The notes under the pieces: generated by a model
Told to the model about the DNA's origin: nothing
The model's database searches: none
Seen by the model: the letters and a program-made list of their open reading frames with translations, nothing else
Translations under genes and position numbers: made by a program
Part shown: one piece after another, positions 31,471 to 32,088 of the stretch
Position numbering within the stretch: the stretch's first letter is position 1
Layout: each line of letters starts with the position of its first letter
Assembly: GCA_033855775.1 (NCBI GenBank)
Contig: JAWVFT010000059.1
Span: 1-32,088 of the forward strand
Length of the DNA: 32,088 nucleotides
Reading direction: 5' to 3'
Source of the DNA: DASVTR01 sp033855775
GTDB taxonomy: Bacteria > Acidobacteriota > Blastocatellia > Pyrinomonadales > Pyrinomonadaceae

Positions 31471-31815
31471 TCATCTACGTTGAAACCTAGTTTTAGTACC
31501 ATGCTTCTCCTGCCCAGAAACTTTCGATTCTTGAGTCGCTCTGAGAGCTAATGGCTCAGGCAATTCAAAGTCCGCATCGATCAAAACTTCCACTGAAATA
31601 CCTGCCGCCCTTGCATATGCCAACAGTACTAGCGGCTGTGGCTCACGTAGGCCCTGTTCGAATCTCGATATATTGCCGGGATAAAGTTTTATTGGCGATG
31701 GAAGTTTTTGACTTCCTAACCTTTCTACCATCTGCGCTTGGGTAAGGCCAAATCTGGTACGAATCAAGCGGAGTTTTTCTGCCAAGCCAGCCGTTTGCGG
31801 GCGCGAGGATCCCAT
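31471..31815 (-). CDS. XRE family HTH regulator
   Basis: A small DNA-binding protein of 114 residues. The HTH_3 fold covers about residues 10-75: LAEKLRLIRTRFGLTQAQMVERLG, then GNISRFEQGLREPQPLVLLAYARAAGI and SVEVLIDADFELP. An insert (SQKLPSPIKLYP) separates helices 2 and 3. The C-terminal tail is basic and variable. I chose ATG 31815 because AGGAGG (31830-31825) lies nine bases upstream; a GTG at 31842 would place that site inside the gene. Codon use is more AT-rich than neighbours. It is divergent from a transposase-like gene start. No toxin partner is seen. Confidence 0.88.
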   Translation of the reverse strand: MGSSRPQTAGLAEKLRLIRTRFGLTQAQMVERLGSQKLPSPIKLYPGNISRFEQGLREPQPLVLLAYARAAGISVEVLIDADFELPEPLALRATQESKVSGQEKHGTKTRFQRR

Positions 31816-31824
31816 TAGAGTTTT

Positions 31825-31830
31825 CCTCCT
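31825..31830 (-). promoter_or_regulatory. Ribosome binding site fixing the XRE gene start
   Basis: AGGAGG on the minus strand, nine bases before ATG 31815. Confidence 0.75.
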
Positions 31831-31851
31831 TTGGGTCTGCACACGCGCGGT

Positions 31852-31880
31852 TTGTTTTTACACCCTATCGGAAGTATTAT
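31852..31880 (+). promoter_or_regulatory. Strong sigma-70 promoter for the right-hand HTH/transposase gene
   Basis: TTGTTT (31852-31857), an exact 17-bp spacer and TATTAT (31875-31880). Predicted start is near 31887, about 20 bases before TTG 31908. It lies in the 92-bp divergent gap next to the XRE gene. Confidence 0.65.
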
Positions 31881-31907
31881 GGCTATGCTCCCTATGGGGA
31901 GCGTAAC

Positions 31908-32088
31908 TTGCAAGAATTGCTGGCTCGCCTGGAATTCTTGTCTTGGATTCCAGGCGACTCCACCCGCGCCCGTATTCTTGATCTGCTGCATCGCGGCCAG
32001 CATCCGAACCAGATTGCCTCGGCGTTGCAGGTTTCGCTCCAAACCATCTTCAACGTCAAGCGGCGTTATCTCGCTAACGGGTTGGAGG
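31908..32088 (+). CDS. Partial HTH protein, IS630-type transposase N-terminus-like
   Basis: A frame opening at TTG 31908, with GGGGAG six bases upstream and a strong promoter before it, runs off the right edge (60 codons). It reads LQELLARLEFLSWIPGD, then STRARILDLLHRGQHPN, QIASALQVSLQTIFNVK and RRYLANGLE. The pattern ARILDLLHRGQHPNQIA followed by VSLQTIFNVKRRY is the helix-turn-helix found at the start of IS630-family transposases and related stand-alone proteins (HTH_23/29/32). The catalytic domain would lie beyond the window, so transposase status is not proven. The frame also stays open upstream of the TTG. Confidence 0.55.
   Translation, partial: MQELLARLEFLSWIPGDSTRARILDLLHRGQHPNQIASALQVSLQTIFNVKRRYLANGLE

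Noticed and set aside
31471..31815. XRE antitoxin of a toxin-antitoxin pair
   Set aside because: No small toxin-like gene lies next to it on the same strand in the visible sequence.
1..32088. tRNA, rRNA or other structured RNA genes
   Set aside because: No cloverleaf or rRNA-like segments were recognised in the gaps.

Overview
The window is about 32 kb of GC-rich, gene-dense chromosome from a Gram-negative (diderm) bacterium. It carries LPS-export genes (lptB and a fused lptC/lptA), a complete MlaFED-type lipid-transport operon, sigma-54, HPr kinase, RNase J, and an ECF sigma/anti-sigma pair with a CpxP-like protein. The combination of HprK, RNase J, OstA-repeat proteins and paired M16 peptidases suggests Acidobacteriota, possibly Blastocatellia. 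That placement is inferred from gene content and was not tested by a search.

Layout. (1) 1-75 is the 5' end of a transposase-like gene leaving the window on the minus strand. (2) 197-14899 is a long run of minus-strand genes, many closely spaced, read in the order: small FN3-like protein, rnj, ACT-domain protein, SDR, uppP, PilZ protein, recJ, lptCA, lptB, rpoN, hpf, hprK, rapZ. The lptCA-lptB-rpoN-hpf-hprK-rapZ part is the local version of the proteobacterial lpt-rpoN-hpf-pts-rapZ locus. (3) 15163-19799, plus strand: a BlaI-type repressor with an M56 membrane peptidase, then two overlapping M16 peptidase genes. (4) 19891-25461, minus strand: rsmA, ribD, ftsY and a membrane HD-GYP protein. 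(5) 25890-28003, plus strand: an ECF sigma factor, its zinc-finger anti-sigma factor and an LTxxQ periplasmic protein, closed by a clear intrinsic terminator. (6) 28290-31307, plus strand: mlaE, mlaF and mlaD. (7) From about 31319 the composition becomes more AT-rich. This segment has three 21-bp direct repeats, an XRE regulator, a strong divergent promoter and the start of an IS630-like HTH protein, so it looks like horizontally acquired DNA.

The most unusual signal is not a gene. At least eight intergenic gaps contain arrays of 7-bp repeats, most of them arranged as two inverted arms that would fold into long hairpins. The 7-mer differs from site to site (AGTGACA/G, AGTCCAA, GGGGTTA, TTCAAGN, TCCCGGC, NNGACGA), but the period and usually the palindromic layout are kept. 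They sit directly after stop codons, and at three genes (lptCA, recJ, ribD) the repeat itself supplies the stop codon. Because 7 is not a multiple of 3, units containing TGA or TAG place stops in every frame.

The genes point to one theme, maintenance of a Gram-negative envelope: LPS transport (LptB/LptCA), phospholipid transport (MlaFED), undecaprenyl phosphate recycling (UppP), envelope stress sensing (ECF/anti-sigma/CpxP-like) and periplasmic proteolysis (M16 pair). Global regulators (sigma-54, HPF, HprK, RapZ, RNase J, c-di-GMP proteins) are interleaved.
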